Assembly: GCF_051781005.1 (NCBI RefSeq)
Contig: NZ_JBPWOA010000032.1
Location: 124,001-188,000, forward strand
Reading direction: 5' to 3'
Source of the DNA: Anabaena sp051781005
Lineage (GTDB): Bacteria; Cyanobacteriota; Cyanobacteriia; Cyanobacteriales; Nostocaceae
Length of the DNA: 64,000 bases
In this document: piece by piece, positions 1 to 7,997 of the stretch
How positions within the stretch are numbered: position 1 is the first letter of the stretch
How the letters are laid out: each line of letters begins with the position of its first letter
Notes under the pieces: model-generated
What the model was told of the DNA's origin: nothing
Databases searched by the model: none
The model's input: the letters and a program-made list of their open reading frames with translations, nothing else
Program-made: the position numbers and the translations under genes

Positions 1-772
1 AATCAATGCCGTTGAGAACTCCAGTGAATTTCTCTTTTTGTAAATGTAATGTATGACCTAAACCACAGCCTACGTCACTGGTTTGGGCTTCTATAGCATG
101 GTTGGGTGAAACTGTGGTGAATGCGTTGGAATAAACAATTCCCCCTTTCATAAAGTTTAAAGCAAAGGGGTTAAAGTTATCACGGAGCTTATCGTATTGG
201 AAGTAATAAGATGGTTGATTTAAACCTGTTCCTTTGAGAGTTTCTACACCACCCATACCTTGATGTTTAAAGTTGTGAATGGTGTAACAAACTCGTTGAT
301 ATTCCATGCCATGATATTTGTAAATTTCATAAAGCATGACGGGAATTAATCCGGTTTGCCAGTCGTGACAATGAATGATATCTGGTCTTTTATTGCTTCT
401 GAGTAAAAATTCTAAAGCTGCTTTGCTGAAAAATGCAAAACGCATATTATCATCATCGCAACCATAGTAACAACCCCGATTAAAGAAGTTGTCTTCACTA
501 TGAGGTTCAATGAAGAAGCATACTCTTCCATGTACCCAACCGCAGTATACTGAACAATGGATTGCTGCTCCATACCAGGGAACCCACAAGTTGAGGTAGG
601 CATCATGTAACCCCCAAATATGGTCATAGCGCATACAATCGTACATAGGCAAAATCAGCTCGACTGTATTTCCTCGATTCTCTAATTCTCTGCTGAGTCC
701 ATAAACAACATCCCCTAACCCTCCGGCTTTAATCACAGGAGCGCATTCTGAGGCAATTTGTACTATGTACAT
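1..772 (-). CDS. glgA: Glycogen synthase, N-terminal part (runs off the window)
   Basis: The open frame reads from an ATG at the right end and continues past the left edge of the window, so only about 257 residues are visible. It starts MYIVQIASECAPVIKAGGLG; Lys15 with the following AGGLG is the ADP-glucose-binding KxGGL motif of GT5 glycogen/starch synthases. Further on are HCHDWQTGLIP and SYYFQYDKLRDNFNP, also typical of the family. The enzyme transfers glucose from ADP-glucose to the growing alpha-1,4-glucan, the main carbon reserve of cyanobacteria. The gene faces away from the small-peptide genes to its right. The identification is firm; the C-terminal catalytic half lies outside the window. 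Confidence 0.95.
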   Translation of the reverse strand, partial: MYIVQIASECAPVIKAGGLGDVVYGLSRELENRGNTVELILPMYDCMRYDHIWGLHDAYLNLWVPWYGAAIHCSVYCGWVHGRVCFFIEPHSEDNFFNRGCYYGCDDDNMRFAFFSKAALEFLLRSNKRPDIIHCHDWQTGLIPVMLYEIYKYHGMEYQRVCYTIHNFKHQGMGGVETLKGTGLNQPSYYFQYDKLRDNFNPFALNFMKGGIVYSNAFTTVSPNHAIEAQTSDVGCGLGHTLHLQKEKFTGVLNGID

Positions 773-1060
773 TCCTAGCCCTCGCTTCACAAAACTTTAT
801 GTTGATTATATAGTAGTATATGACAAATATACTCATTGACAACCAGGTGATGGAATGATAATACCGGGATAGATTTATGAATTTTCAGGGGAAAGGGGAA
901 AGGGGAAATTACCCACCCCTTTGTTATGGAACTCTATCCCAAGAATTACTACAAAAGCATCAAATTTCCAGACAAAACGTATTGAATTATGTCCTTGAAT
1001 CATGTGCATAAAGCTTTACTATATCGAAATTTTGTATTATTTTAATTTGGTAATCTTCAA

Positions 1061-1122
1061 ATACAGCAGAATTCAGGAGTCAGGCTTCGCCGTGAGCGTC
1101 ATTGATCTACAATCTGCTGTAT
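1061..1122. repeat. 62-bp miniature inverted-repeat element (ATACAGCAGA ends)
   Basis: The ends are ATACAGCAGA and TCTGCTGTAT, a perfect 10-bp inverted repeat. The interior contains GGCTTCGCCGTGA and AATTCAGGAGTCAGG. Read on the other strand, it matches the two ends of the 239-bp element at 54890-55128, so the short copy looks like an internally deleted version of the same non-coding family. Confidence 0.75.
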
Positions 1123-1293
1123 AAGATAAGAATTGATTTGCTAGAAAAATGCTTTAATTTATGACCTTAGATTAGATTTTTTGATTTTATTTTCATCTTA
1201 ATTTTCTAGACAAAATTCTTGTAATTATGTCCTAAGATAATGTGCATATATATTTATTTATATCGAAAGTTTATATTACTTTAAATCTAGTTG

Positions 1294-1341
1294 GGTAGAA
1301 AACATAAAAAACAGTTAACTCTCAAGTGAGGGAAGAAGATA
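1294..1341 (+). promoter_or_regulatory. Conserved 5' leader copy 1 before a small peptide gene
   Basis: The 48 bases before this start codon and the 48 before the next gene (1647-1694) are nearly the same: GGTAGAAAACATAAA, ACAGTTAACTCT and GAAGA in the same positions. The GAAG-rich end probably holds the ribosome binding site. Conservation of an untranslated leader suggests either recent gene duplication or shared control. Confidence 0.5.
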
Positions 1342-1590
1342 ATGAAAAGAATAATTGCCGGCTTGAAGACTCATAAGGTGAACACCCTTTTTCGTGAACT
1401 ATCACCAGATGAAATAGAGACTGTATCGGGGGGAATAATGGGGGCCGGTTTGGAGATGATTAATACTAATACTGCTGATGTGCAAAATGCTGGCAGTATC
1501 GTTGACACTAATGCTCAAGCATTTACCATCCATGAGAATAAGGTCGGCACTGTGGATATGTCCAGATCAGTATACATTTGGAGTTTGTAA
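1342..1590 (+). CDS. Small double-glycine-leader-type peptide, copy 1
   Basis: This 82-residue protein has an N-terminal segment RELSPDEIETVSGG ending at Gly30-Gly31, which fits the double-glycine leader of peptides exported and trimmed by C39-peptidase ABC transporters (bacteriocins and related cyanobacterial peptides). The 51-residue remainder has NTNTAD near its start and ENKVGTVDMSRSVYI near its end. The next gene encodes a close paralogue and the third a distant one sharing the NK..T.D.S....Y C-terminal pattern. There are no Cys residues for lanthionine or disulfide bonds. No transporter or modifying enzyme is visible nearby. Function is unknown; a secreted peptide is an inference from the leader. 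Confidence 0.7.
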   Translation: MKRIIAGLKTHKVNTLFRELSPDEIETVSGGIMGAGLEMINTNTADVQNAGSIVDTNAQAFTIHENKVGTVDMSRSVYIWSL

Positions 1591-1646
1591 TTAATGATTA
1601 GTATTAAGGTGCTGGCACTAATTCTACAGTGCATTGCAAGTAAATA

Positions 1647-1694
1647 GGTAGAAAACATAAAGAACAGTTAACTCTTAAGGTAGAGAAGAAGACA
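1647..1694 (+). promoter_or_regulatory. Conserved 5' leader copy 2 before a small peptide gene
   Basis: This is the second copy of the 48-base leader described at 1294-1341. It differs by a few substitutions, mainly in the stretch after ACAGTTAACTCT. It lies in the 104-base spacer between peptide genes 1 and 2, so gene 2 may have its own start signal or share the upstream transcript. Confidence 0.45.
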
Positions 1695-1931
1695 ATGAAA
1701 AGAATAGTAATTACCGACTTGAAGACCAATCATGTGAACACCGCGTTGCATGAACTATCTCCGGCTGAAATAGCAACTGTATGGGCTGGTTTAGAGATTA
1801 ATACTAATACTGCTGACATAACAAATGCTCACAGTAATATTGAGAAGACTTTTGAAACATTTAGCAACCATGATAATAAGATTCACACTTGGGATATGTC
1901 TAGATCGATATATATAAGAACAATTCATTAG
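1695..1931 (+). CDS. Small peptide, paralogue 2, with altered GG site
   Basis: The protein has 78 residues and aligns with its neighbour: MKRI at the start, HELSPAEIATV in the leader, then NTNTADITNAHS and a C-terminal NHDNKIHTWDMSRSIYI. The double glycine is missing: the other copy's TVSGGIMGAGLE is TVWAGLE here, which looks like a short in-frame deletion across the cleavage site. If cleavage by a C39 peptidase is needed, this copy may not be processed or may use Ala-Gly. The region after the site is as well conserved as the leader, which argues the gene is not a simple relic. Confidence 0.65.
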   Translation: MKRIVITDLKTNHVNTALHELSPAEIATVWAGLEINTNTADITNAHSNIEKTFETFSNHDNKIHTWDMSRSIYIRTIH

Positions 1932-2090
1932 GGATGAATTATTGTTAGTCAATCATTCATATTAATGCGCTGACGCTACAAAGACTTTACTTATTGGAGG
2001 GTAAAATACTGGCTTTTTAGGGCATCGTCAGATATTTTACCCACAATCAATTTGTATAATTGCTCACTTCTTGATTTGGAAATTAAGACA

Positions 2091-2354
2091 ATGGCTGCAA
2101 TCATGAATTATGAATTATATTGTGTTGAAGTAAATACGCTTTGTCATAAATTAACTTTAGAAGAAATGGAATCAACGATAGGAGGTAATACTATCATACC
2201 TTTATGGAATACTGATTACGCGGATCTCTATTTAAGTCCTTTTACTGATTGGTTAAATAACGTAATGACTACAGATGAGGATCTATTCGATGTCTACAAC
2301 AACAAGATTTTTACAATTGATTTTTCTGATACAAATGTTTATTTGGTAGTTTAA
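2091..2354 (+). CDS. Small double-glycine-leader-type peptide, paralogue 3
   Basis: I chose the ATG preceded by AATTAAGACA because the other two genes also have a GA-rich stretch right before the start; an upstream in-frame ATG at 2052 is possible. The 87-residue product has CHKLTLEEMESTIGG, a GG-type leader ending near residue 32. The mature part has little overall similarity to the other two but keeps the C-terminal pattern YNNKIFTIDFSDTNVYL, matching the NKxxTxDxSxxxxY of the paralogues. That shared tail in otherwise diverged peptides suggests a functional signature. Function unknown. Confidence 0.6.
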   Translation: MAAIMNYELYCVEVNTLCHKLTLEEMESTIGGNTIIPLWNTDYADLYLSPFTDWLNNVMTTDEDLFDVYNNKIFTIDFSDTNVYLVV

Positions 2355-2371
2355 TCATTTGTCATCAGTAA

Positions 2372-2388
2372 GGCGAATTATATTCGCC
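2372..2388 (+). terminator. Hairpin after the peptide genes
   Basis: GGCGAAT and ATTCGCC form a perfect 7-bp stem with a 3-base loop, 17 bases after the last peptide stop codon. There is no long T run after it (GATAAGTTTTC), so termination is plausible but not strong. Confidence 0.4.
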
Positions 2389-2778
2389 GATAAGTTTTCA
2401 GATATCGTCTTATAAAATTTGTGTAGGAGTTTAGCATTGCTATATCCTGATTTATACATAAACCAGAAATAGATTCGTTCACAAATCGGTAAAACTAGCT
2501 GTTACTATGATTTTTCTAATTGTAATCATTGAGGATTACTATAGATTACTTGAGTTTTTTATTAATGCTATAAACTCAGGCTGAGTTATTGTGATACCGA
2601 TTCTTTGTAACGTTGTGCTAAATTCGGTTTTGGTATAAAGCTGAGGTAAAAACTTAAACTGCTAAATTAATTTAGTGCATCTTTATAGAGAATTGGTATT
2701 ACAACCTGAAAGATGTAAAATCTGTATTAACTTGAACAAATAGCACAAGTTTCTTCTGATTTTATTAAGGTACTCAGC
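2389..2778. other. Intergenic region before the phosphoketolase-like gene
   Basis: No open frame or RNA gene is recognisable. A short stretch, GTTTAGCATTGCTA near 2430, recurs near 36280, so it is part of another dispersed repeat. The promoter of the downstream gene should lie in the right half; I cannot place it with confidence. Confidence 0.4.
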
Positions 2779-4992
2779 ATGACAGCAATTACGACAAAGG
2801 CATCTTCCGCAGTTCCTGATTTTTGTGAAGGGATACAATATTTTGGGGAAGCGCTGCCAGATTTTGAAACTTATGGTGCAAAACCGGTGATAGAATCGGG
2901 CAAAGGTGCGATCGCATCCCCAACAGATACAAATGCAGTATATCAAACTCTACTCGCGGCTGATGCCCTGCGCTACCTAACCCTACAAGTCACTGGTAGT
3001 AAGGCTTCTGGACATCCCGGCGGTTTTGCCAGCCAAGCGGAAGCTTATGCAGCTTTGGTCATGCTGGGACATAAAAACATTATCACCGAAGTCGGACATC
3101 ACGCCCCCGGTTTTTATAGCGCCATGTTTCTAGACCGTTCCTTAGAAGACATGGGCATTTCTACAGTACAACAATTGCGCGATCGCTTTCGAGAAAAGCA
3201 TGGATTATTAGGACACCTTTCCGGTTACATTCCCGGTATTCTCGCACCGGCTGGACCCCTGGGACAAGGACAACATTTTGCCATGTCTGCTGCACTCTTG
3301 CACCGTGACAAACTCTTCCCCTTCACCGTGGGAGACGGGGGACTGGGTGAACCCTATATCATGAGTTCAATGGCACATTTCAACACCGCTTACCCCACCG
3401 TCACCAACTTCTTACCCGTGTTGGTGTGGAACGGTTACAGCCAAGAACACCACAGCATGGTATCTTTGAAAACCAACGCAGAGATGATTGCCTATTGGCA
3501 AGGTAACGGTTTTGCCGAAGTCGTGTTAGTCAATGCTAAAGATTTTGACGACCAAAACCAAGCCGGTGAATATGTTGATAGTACCGCATTTTCCTTTGCC
3601 AACCGCCTAGAATTTACCAAAGCGGTATTAGTAGGCATGGATAAAGCCGCACGTTCAGCACTTAGCGGAAAATTGACCGTATTTATTATCAAACAACTCA
3701 AAGGTGCAGGGGTTCACGCCTTGGGGGCAAAATCACACAACCTCTATCCTAAAGATACATTAGACGCGCCCCATATTGTCACCGCTTTACAAAAACGGGC
3801 ATTATCAGCCGCAGCATGGCAAATTGTGCGGACAAATGCGGAACGGGCTGGAGGTGGTCCGGCTGCGAAAACTGTGGTGACAGAATTTGAATTACCCTTA
3901 GCAGATTTAGGTGAATTACCATTAGAAGAATATAAGGTTGGCGCAGTTCCCCAAGTGGCAACAACGGCAATGGGTAGGTTAGTGGGCATAGTCGGAAATA
4001 AGGATAAAAATTTCCTGGTGACTAACGCTGACGGAAACGAAGCATCAGGAATTGCTAACATTAACCAAGCTTTAAAAATCAATCACCCCACCACCGATGA
4101 TTTATATAATCAAGCCCCAGGTGGTCAAGTTTACGAACCTTTGAGCGAAGATGCTTGTGCAGGTTTAGCGGCTGGTTTATCCTTAATGGGTGCGAGAACT
4201 TTGTGGTGTTCTTACGAATCTTTTGCGATCAATGGTTTACCAATTTGGCAAACTGTCACCCAAGCAATGGCAGAATTACGCCGTCAAACTCCCTCGACAA
4301 TTACATTATTTACAGCCGGGGCTTTAGAACAAGGACGCAACGGTTGGACTCACCAAAGACCAGAAATTGAAGCTTATTTTGCTTCTTTGATGAGAACAGG
4401 AAATGTCTTTCCATTATTTCCCCCAGATGCTAACAGTATTCAAGTCTGTTATAACTGGGCTTTGCAAACAAAAAATAAGGGCATTGTCATTACTGCTAGT
4501 AAGTCTCCTTTGCCAATTCGTAGCACCTTTGCCCAAACTGAAAAAGGCTTAATTGATGGTGCGGTGTTATTACATGAAGTGGCTGGTGGGAAGACTGTTG
4601 TATTTGCTGTCATTGGCGATTTGACTTTAATTCCTGTGTTTGAAGCGGCGGCATTTTTAGAAACTGAAGGTATTGGTGTGAAGATTGTTTCTATTATCAA
4701 TCCCCGCCGTTTATATCGTCCTCATGATACTGCTTGGGATACTTGTTCTGAACCTGATAACGGTTTTTTAAGTGATGCCGATTTTGAGCAATTGTTTGGT
4801 GGAGATGCCTTAATTGGTGTGACAGGTGGGGCTGCGGCGATGTTAGAACCGATCATGTTACGCAGTAATTCTAAGCGTGATTCTTTCGCCTGGAAGCGTG
4901 GGGAAACTACCGCAAGTGCGGGTGAGTTGATGGCGTTTAATGGTTTGACTGCGGAAGCGTTGACTAAGCGGGCTATTGAGTTGGTGCATTAA
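2779..4992 (+). CDS. Phosphoketolase/transketolase-family ThDP enzyme
   Basis: This is a 737-residue thiamine-diphosphate enzyme. The cofactor motif is GDGGLGEP at residues 185-192 followed by VLVWNGY at about 215-220. The C-terminal half contains LSEDACAGLAAG, CSYESFAI, GWTHQRPEIE and FPPDANSI, which parallel the SYEAF, GFTHQDP and PPDAN blocks of phosphoketolases (XFP), whereas SGHPGGFASQAEAY near residues 78-90 looks more like transketolase. It probably cleaves or transfers two-carbon units from ketose phosphates in central carbon metabolism, but the exact substrate cannot be read from the sequence. It is monocistronic in appearance, with long spacers on the left and 85 bases on the right. 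Family placement is confident; the specific name is not. Confidence 0.8.
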   Translation: MTAITTKASSAVPDFCEGIQYFGEALPDFETYGAKPVIESGKGAIASPTDTNAVYQTLLAADALRYLTLQVTGSKASGHPGGFASQAEAYAALVMLGHKNIITEVGHHAPGFYSAMFLDRSLEDMGISTVQQLRDRFREKHGLLGHLSGYIPGILAPAGPLGQGQHFAMSAALLHRDKLFPFTVGDGGLGEPYIMSSMAHFNTAYPTVTNFLPVLVWNGYSQEHHSMVSLKTNAEMIAYWQGNGFAEVVLVNAKDFDDQNQAGEYVDSTAFSFANRLEFTKAVLVGMDKAARSALSGKLTVFIIKQLKGAGVHALGAKSHNLYPKDTLDAPHIVTALQKRALSAAAWQIVRTNAERAGGGPAAKTVVTEFELPLADLGELPLEEYKVGAVPQVATTAMGRLVGIVGNKDKNFLVTNADGNEASGIANINQALKINHPTTDDLYNQAPGGQVYEPLSEDACAGLAAGLSLMGARTLWCSYESFAINGLPIWQTVTQAMAELRRQTPSTITLFTAGALEQGRNGWTHQRPEIEAYFASLMRTGNVFPLFPPDANSIQVCYNWALQTKNKGIVITASKSPLPIRSTFAQTEKGLIDGAVLLHEVAGGKTVVFAVIGDLTLIPVFEAAAFLETEGIGVKIVSIINPRRLYRPHDTAWDTCSEPDNGFLSDADFEQLFGGDALIGVTGGAAAMLEPIMLRSNSKRDSFAWKRGETTASAGELMAFNGLTAEALTKRAIELVH

Positions 4993-5077
4993 AACCTACC
5001 TTAGATTACAATGTAATATACCCATCTGGATTTTTATCTGGATGGGGTTCAATATGTCAATTTAGAACTGATAAATT

Positions 5078-6538
5078 ATGCACTGTAAAATCTTTTATTC
5101 TTGGCAATCAGATTTACCAAATAAAACCAATCGTGGATTTATTGGAGATGCGCTTGATGCTGCGGCTAAATCTATTCATAATGATGATTCCATAGAAGTT
5201 GAACCAGTTATAGATCGTGACACAATAAATGTACCTGGCTCACCTGATATAGCTAATACAATTTTTAGTAAAATAGAAAATGCTCAAGTTTTTGTATGCG
5301 ACATTTCAATTATTAACCTAAATACACCTTCTAGACCTACTCCTAATCCCAATGTCTTACTTGAACTAGGATATGCAATAAAGACTCTGGGATGGGAAAA
5401 TGTAATTATGGTGATGAATACAGCTTTTGGTAAACCAGAAGTATTACCTTTCGATCTCAGAATGAGACGAGTTATTACTTACAATATGCCTGAAATAAGC
5501 GATGATCGTGCAACAGAACGTAAAAAGCTTCAAAAAACCTTAGATATAGCAATTCGGACTATATTGGAAGGATTAGAAGTGCAAACTCCTGGAGAATTTA
5601 TAAAACAACCTAGCATAGTAGAACAAACGATAAATGCAATTGAAAATTCTCAGCCAAATCAAGCTTTTCTAGTCCGTCAGTTTATGACATCGTTAAGAGA
5701 TCAGCTTGATGCACTAAATCCAGATTTTTCAAGAAATGACATACATCATGATGAGTTGCTAATTCAATCAATTGAGCAAACAAAAGAATTGATTATAGAT
5801 TTTGCTCGTGTTGTAGAAGTAATTGCAGCCATGAATAACTTTGATGCTGCACTCAAATTGTACAAATCTTTTGACCTTATGCTAGAGCGTTACAATTTAC
5901 CACTTTATTTTTCAGGTAGTTTTCGAGAATATGATTTTGATTTTTATATCTTCATAACTCATGAACTATTTGTAACTTTTTTATCCTTTTTTATTAGAGA
6001 AGAACGTTGGGACATAATTGGGCTTATTCTTGACGATAACATTTATGTTAACCATAATCCTACGAATAGATACGGATATAGCGATAATCTTGTCCCATTT
6101 ACTTATATTTCTCAGGTTGCTAGATTATTAGAACATCATAAAAACCGTCTAAGGCTTAACAGAATATCAATTCATGCAGATATTTTGAATGAACGCCACA
6201 CGCAGGGAGAGTTAGCAAGAATTGTACCAATACAACAATTCATAGATGCGGACTGCTTTTTATTTTTAAGGTATGAATTTCAAGATAAGAAAGCAGATGA
6301 ATGGCATAACTGGATACCTTGGACTAAGATTTATATGACAGAAGTTCCAAGATATCTATTGGAGGCAGATAGTATTAGATATGCTGAGAAATTATTACCT
6401 TCTCTTGGAGTAAAAGAGATTCACACTTTTAGAATACGTTTCAATGATGTGTCAAATAATTTTGCAAAAATGTTCTCTAATGGTTGGCCATCTTCTCCAT
6501 TGAGCCGTGTGAACCCCTTAACAATTGGAAGTAAGTAG
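5078..6538 (+). CDS. TIR-like domain protein, possible defence effector
   Basis: The 486-residue protein begins MHCKIFYSWQSDLPNKTNR, then has DRDTINVPGSPDIANTIFSKI and FVCDISIINLN, and PNVLLELGYA with Glu96. This pattern (SWQSD, GSxxI, CDIS, NPNVxxELGYA) is that of TIR-like nucleotide-processing domains found in bacterial anti-phage and abortive-infection proteins; Glu96 would be the candidate catalytic acid for NAD cleavage. Residues from about 170 to the end are a helical region I do not recognise, possibly the sensor. The gene is alone on its strand next to a row of toxin-antitoxin genes. The defence role is inferred from the domain and context. Confidence 0.65.
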   Translation: MHCKIFYSWQSDLPNKTNRGFIGDALDAAAKSIHNDDSIEVEPVIDRDTINVPGSPDIANTIFSKIENAQVFVCDISIINLNTPSRPTPNPNVLLELGYAIKTLGWENVIMVMNTAFGKPEVLPFDLRMRRVITYNMPEISDDRATERKKLQKTLDIAIRTILEGLEVQTPGEFIKQPSIVEQTINAIENSQPNQAFLVRQFMTSLRDQLDALNPDFSRNDIHHDELLIQSIEQTKELIIDFARVVEVIAAMNNFDAALKLYKSFDLMLERYNLPLYFSGSFREYDFDFYIFITHELFVTFLSFFIREERWDIIGLILDDNIYVNHNPTNRYGYSDNLVPFTYISQVARLLEHHKNRLRLNRISIHADILNERHTQGELARIVPIQQFIDADCFLFLRYEFQDKKADEWHNWIPWTKIYMTEVPRYLLEADSIRYAEKLLPSLGVKEIHTFRIRFNDVSNNFAKMFSNGWPSSPLSRVNPLTIGSK

Positions 6539-6548
6539 TTAGTAGTAA

Positions 6549-6735
6549 GCAGGTTGGGTTGACGCAAAGAAACCCAACAATACCCACCATTAATAACACT
6601 AAATTAGAACCCAAAAACCCTGTATCTGTTCACATCATCTCACCCAACCATCACCAACTATCATGTAAATAAGAGAAGACAATAGAACCATCACAGATAC
6701 ATCTGGAAACATTCACCTCACCGGAGAATTATTAT
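6549..6735. repeat. Local dispersed repeat, copy 1 (long form)
   Basis: This long copy begins with GGGTTGACGCAAAGAAACCC, which can fold on itself, continues through CATCACCAACTATCAT and GAAGACAATAGAACCATCAC, and ends near CATTCACCTCACC. The same series recurs at 8597-8793 and in part at 9353-9491, 7885-7960 and 7430-7497. It fills the spacer before the parDE pair. Confidence 0.75.
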
Positions 6736-6846
6736 AAGCATATTTAGCTACTAAAATTAATTGTTGTAAATACTTATTTTCATAGCAATGGCAGAAAATG
6801 ACAAAAACTGCCATGATATAAAAAAGTAGATTTAGGAAATCACATT

Positions 6847-7110
6847 ATGAAAAGTATGAATATTTCCTTACCTGACACCATGCGCGATTATATAGAAGAA
6901 CAGGTAGCGCAAGGAGGTTACAGCAGCGTTAGTGAATACTTTCGGGAATTAGTGCGACAAGATCAAAAACAGAGAGCAAATGAACGACTACAAACCATGC
7001 TCTTGGAAGGATTAAACTCTGGAAATGCAACAGAAATGACTGCACAAGATTGGGAAGATATTCGTCAAGCAGTTCGTGAAAAAACTAACAAACGTCAAAG
7101 TGCAATTTAG
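6847..7110 (+). CDS. parD: ParD-family antitoxin
   Basis: The 87-residue protein starts MKSMNISLPDTMRDYIEEQV and has GGYSSVSEYFRELVRQDQ, the ribbon-helix-helix DNA-binding fold of ParD antitoxins, followed by a charged tail that would wrap the toxin. An AGGA ribosome binding site stands 8-9 bases before the start. The stop codon is 2 bases before the toxin start, the usual antitoxin-first order. It likely represses its own promoter together with the toxin. Confidence 0.9.
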   Translation: MKSMNISLPDTMRDYIEEQVAQGGYSSVSEYFRELVRQDQKQRANERLQTMLLEGLNSGNATEMTAQDWEDIRQAVREKTNKRQSAI

Positions 7111-7112
7111 CC

Positions 7113-7439
7113 ATGATGTTTGCAATTAAAAAAAGACCTCAAGTTATCCGTGACTTGATAGATTTAGCAACCTACATAGCAGAAGATAGTTTAGACGTTT
7201 CCGACCGCTTTTTAATAGCAGCAGAAACAACATTTAAACAATTAGCTAAAACTCCAGCTATGGGAAAAATCTGTCAATTTCCCCATCCCAATTTAGCAGA
7301 TATTCGACAACAATCTATCAAAGGATTTAGAAAATATCTCATTTTTTATCGTATCACTGAATCAGAAATTGATATTTTGCGAGTTATTCATGCTGCAAGA
7401 GACATTGAAACAATATTAGATGAGGATTTAGAACCATGA
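7113..7439 (+). CDS. parE: ParE/RelE-family toxin
   Basis: A 108-residue ParE-type toxin: KKRPQVIRDLIDLATYIAEDS at the start, FKQLAKTPAMGKICQFPHPNL in the middle and IKGFRKYLIFYRITESEIDILRVIHAARDI at the end, the classical ParE pattern. Family members poison DNA gyrase or cleave mRNA; which applies here is not visible. It is translationally linked to the preceding ParD gene. The stop codon lies at the edge of a local repeat copy (GAACCATGACAGATACACTT), so the repeat abuts or overlaps the toxin's last codons. Confidence 0.88.
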   Translation: MMFAIKKRPQVIRDLIDLATYIAEDSLDVSDRFLIAAETTFKQLAKTPAMGKICQFPHPNLADIRQQSIKGFRKYLIFYRITESEIDILRVIHAARDIETILDEDLEP

Positions 7440-7497
7440 CAGATACACTTGGAAATATTCACTTCATCTGATATTTATCACCCGAACTAAATCAAAT
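7430..7497. repeat. Local dispersed repeat, copy 2 (short, diverged)
   Basis: The segment TAGAACCATGACAGATACAC followed by TTGGAAATATTCACTTCA, and then CCCGAACTAAATCAAA, is a diverged copy of the repeat seen in full at 8597-8793. It begins within the last codons of the ParE gene. Confidence 0.65.
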
Positions 7498-7551
7498 CCT
7501 AGTAGTTTATAATAGAATCATACCGAAAAAATTTACTCAACTTAGGAGTTA

Positions 7552-7809
7552 ATGATGGTAATAAAAATTGCAAAAATATCTAAAGATATTGACACCTTAC
7601 CAGAAGAAGCGCAAATCTTACTACTTGATTTTATTCAGTTGCTCAAAAAACGTTATCCACAACCAGAAAATCATCATCAAGAAAAAAGTATCTATGAAAG
7701 ATTTGATGAAATTGGATTAATTGGTTGTTGTGCTGTGGAAGAAAATTTATCAACCACATATAAAGAAGTTTTATCTAATACATTACCGAATAAATATAAT
7801 CATAGTTGA
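7552..7809 (+). CDS. DUF2281-type antitoxin-like protein
   Basis: The 85-residue product, MMVIKIAKISKDIDTLPEEAQILLLDFIQLLKKRYPQ in outline, resembles the short DUF2281/VapB-like antitoxins that sit upstream of PIN toxins in cyanobacteria. A good TAGGAG ribosome binding site precedes it. Its 3' end overlaps the start of a PIN-domain remnant, as is normal for such pairs. Since that toxin is broken, this may be an orphan antitoxin. Confidence 0.6.
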   Translation: MMVIKIAKISKDIDTLPEEAQILLLDFIQLLKKRYPQPENHHQEKSIYERFDEIGLIGCCAVEENLSTTYKEVLSNTLPNKYNHS

Positions 7810-7939
7810 TACAGGATTCTGGTTAGCGCTTATTGATCAAAAAGTCACCTACTACGAAACAGCAAAACAAGCTTTAAAAAAATACAGAGAAGACAATAGA
7901 ACCATCACAGATACACCTGGAAACATTCACCTCACCTGA
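7790..7939 (+). pseudogene. Truncated PIN-domain (VapC-type) toxin
   Basis: In the frame overlapping the antitoxin end, the DNA encodes IIIVDTGFWLALIDQKVTYY and ETAKQALKKY, the first strand and helix of a PIN ribonuclease with the first catalytic Asp. After about 35 residues the sequence becomes REDNRTITDTPGNIHLT and stops; that part is the local repeat, not PIN sequence. There is no ATG at the expected start (ATA at 7790). Both start and the C-terminal three quarters are lost, so the toxin is dead. The break point coincides with the repeat boundary. Confidence 0.75.
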
Positions 7940-7960
7940 GAATTATCACCTGACCATGAG
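7885..7960. repeat. Local dispersed repeat, copy 3, inside the broken PIN gene
   Basis: GAAGACAATAGAACCATCAC, ACACCTGGAAACATTCACCTC and GAGAATTATCACC match copies 1, 4 and 5 closely. It replaces the rest of the PIN toxin gene. Confidence 0.75.
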
Positions 7961-7997
7961 TTATAATCAAGATTAAAGTCATAACCATAAAATTACT

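Larger units (their letters stand above)
773..1341. other. Intergenic region with two similar upstream segments and a miniature repeat
   Basis: No gene is seen here. Positions 971-1050 and 1209-1290 are imperfect copies of each other: both carry GACAAAA, then AATTATGTCCT, ATGTGCATA and TATCGAAA in the same order and similar spacing. A 62-bp inverted-repeat element (1061-1122) lies between them. The second copy ends about 50 bases before the first small peptide gene, so it could be a promoter or operator region; the first may be a duplicated relic. This is inferred from similarity only. Confidence 0.5.

Noticed and set aside
1695..1931. Peptide copy 2 as a dead gene
   Set aside because: Although the GG site is lost, the reading frame, leader and C-terminal motif are intact; decay is not shown.
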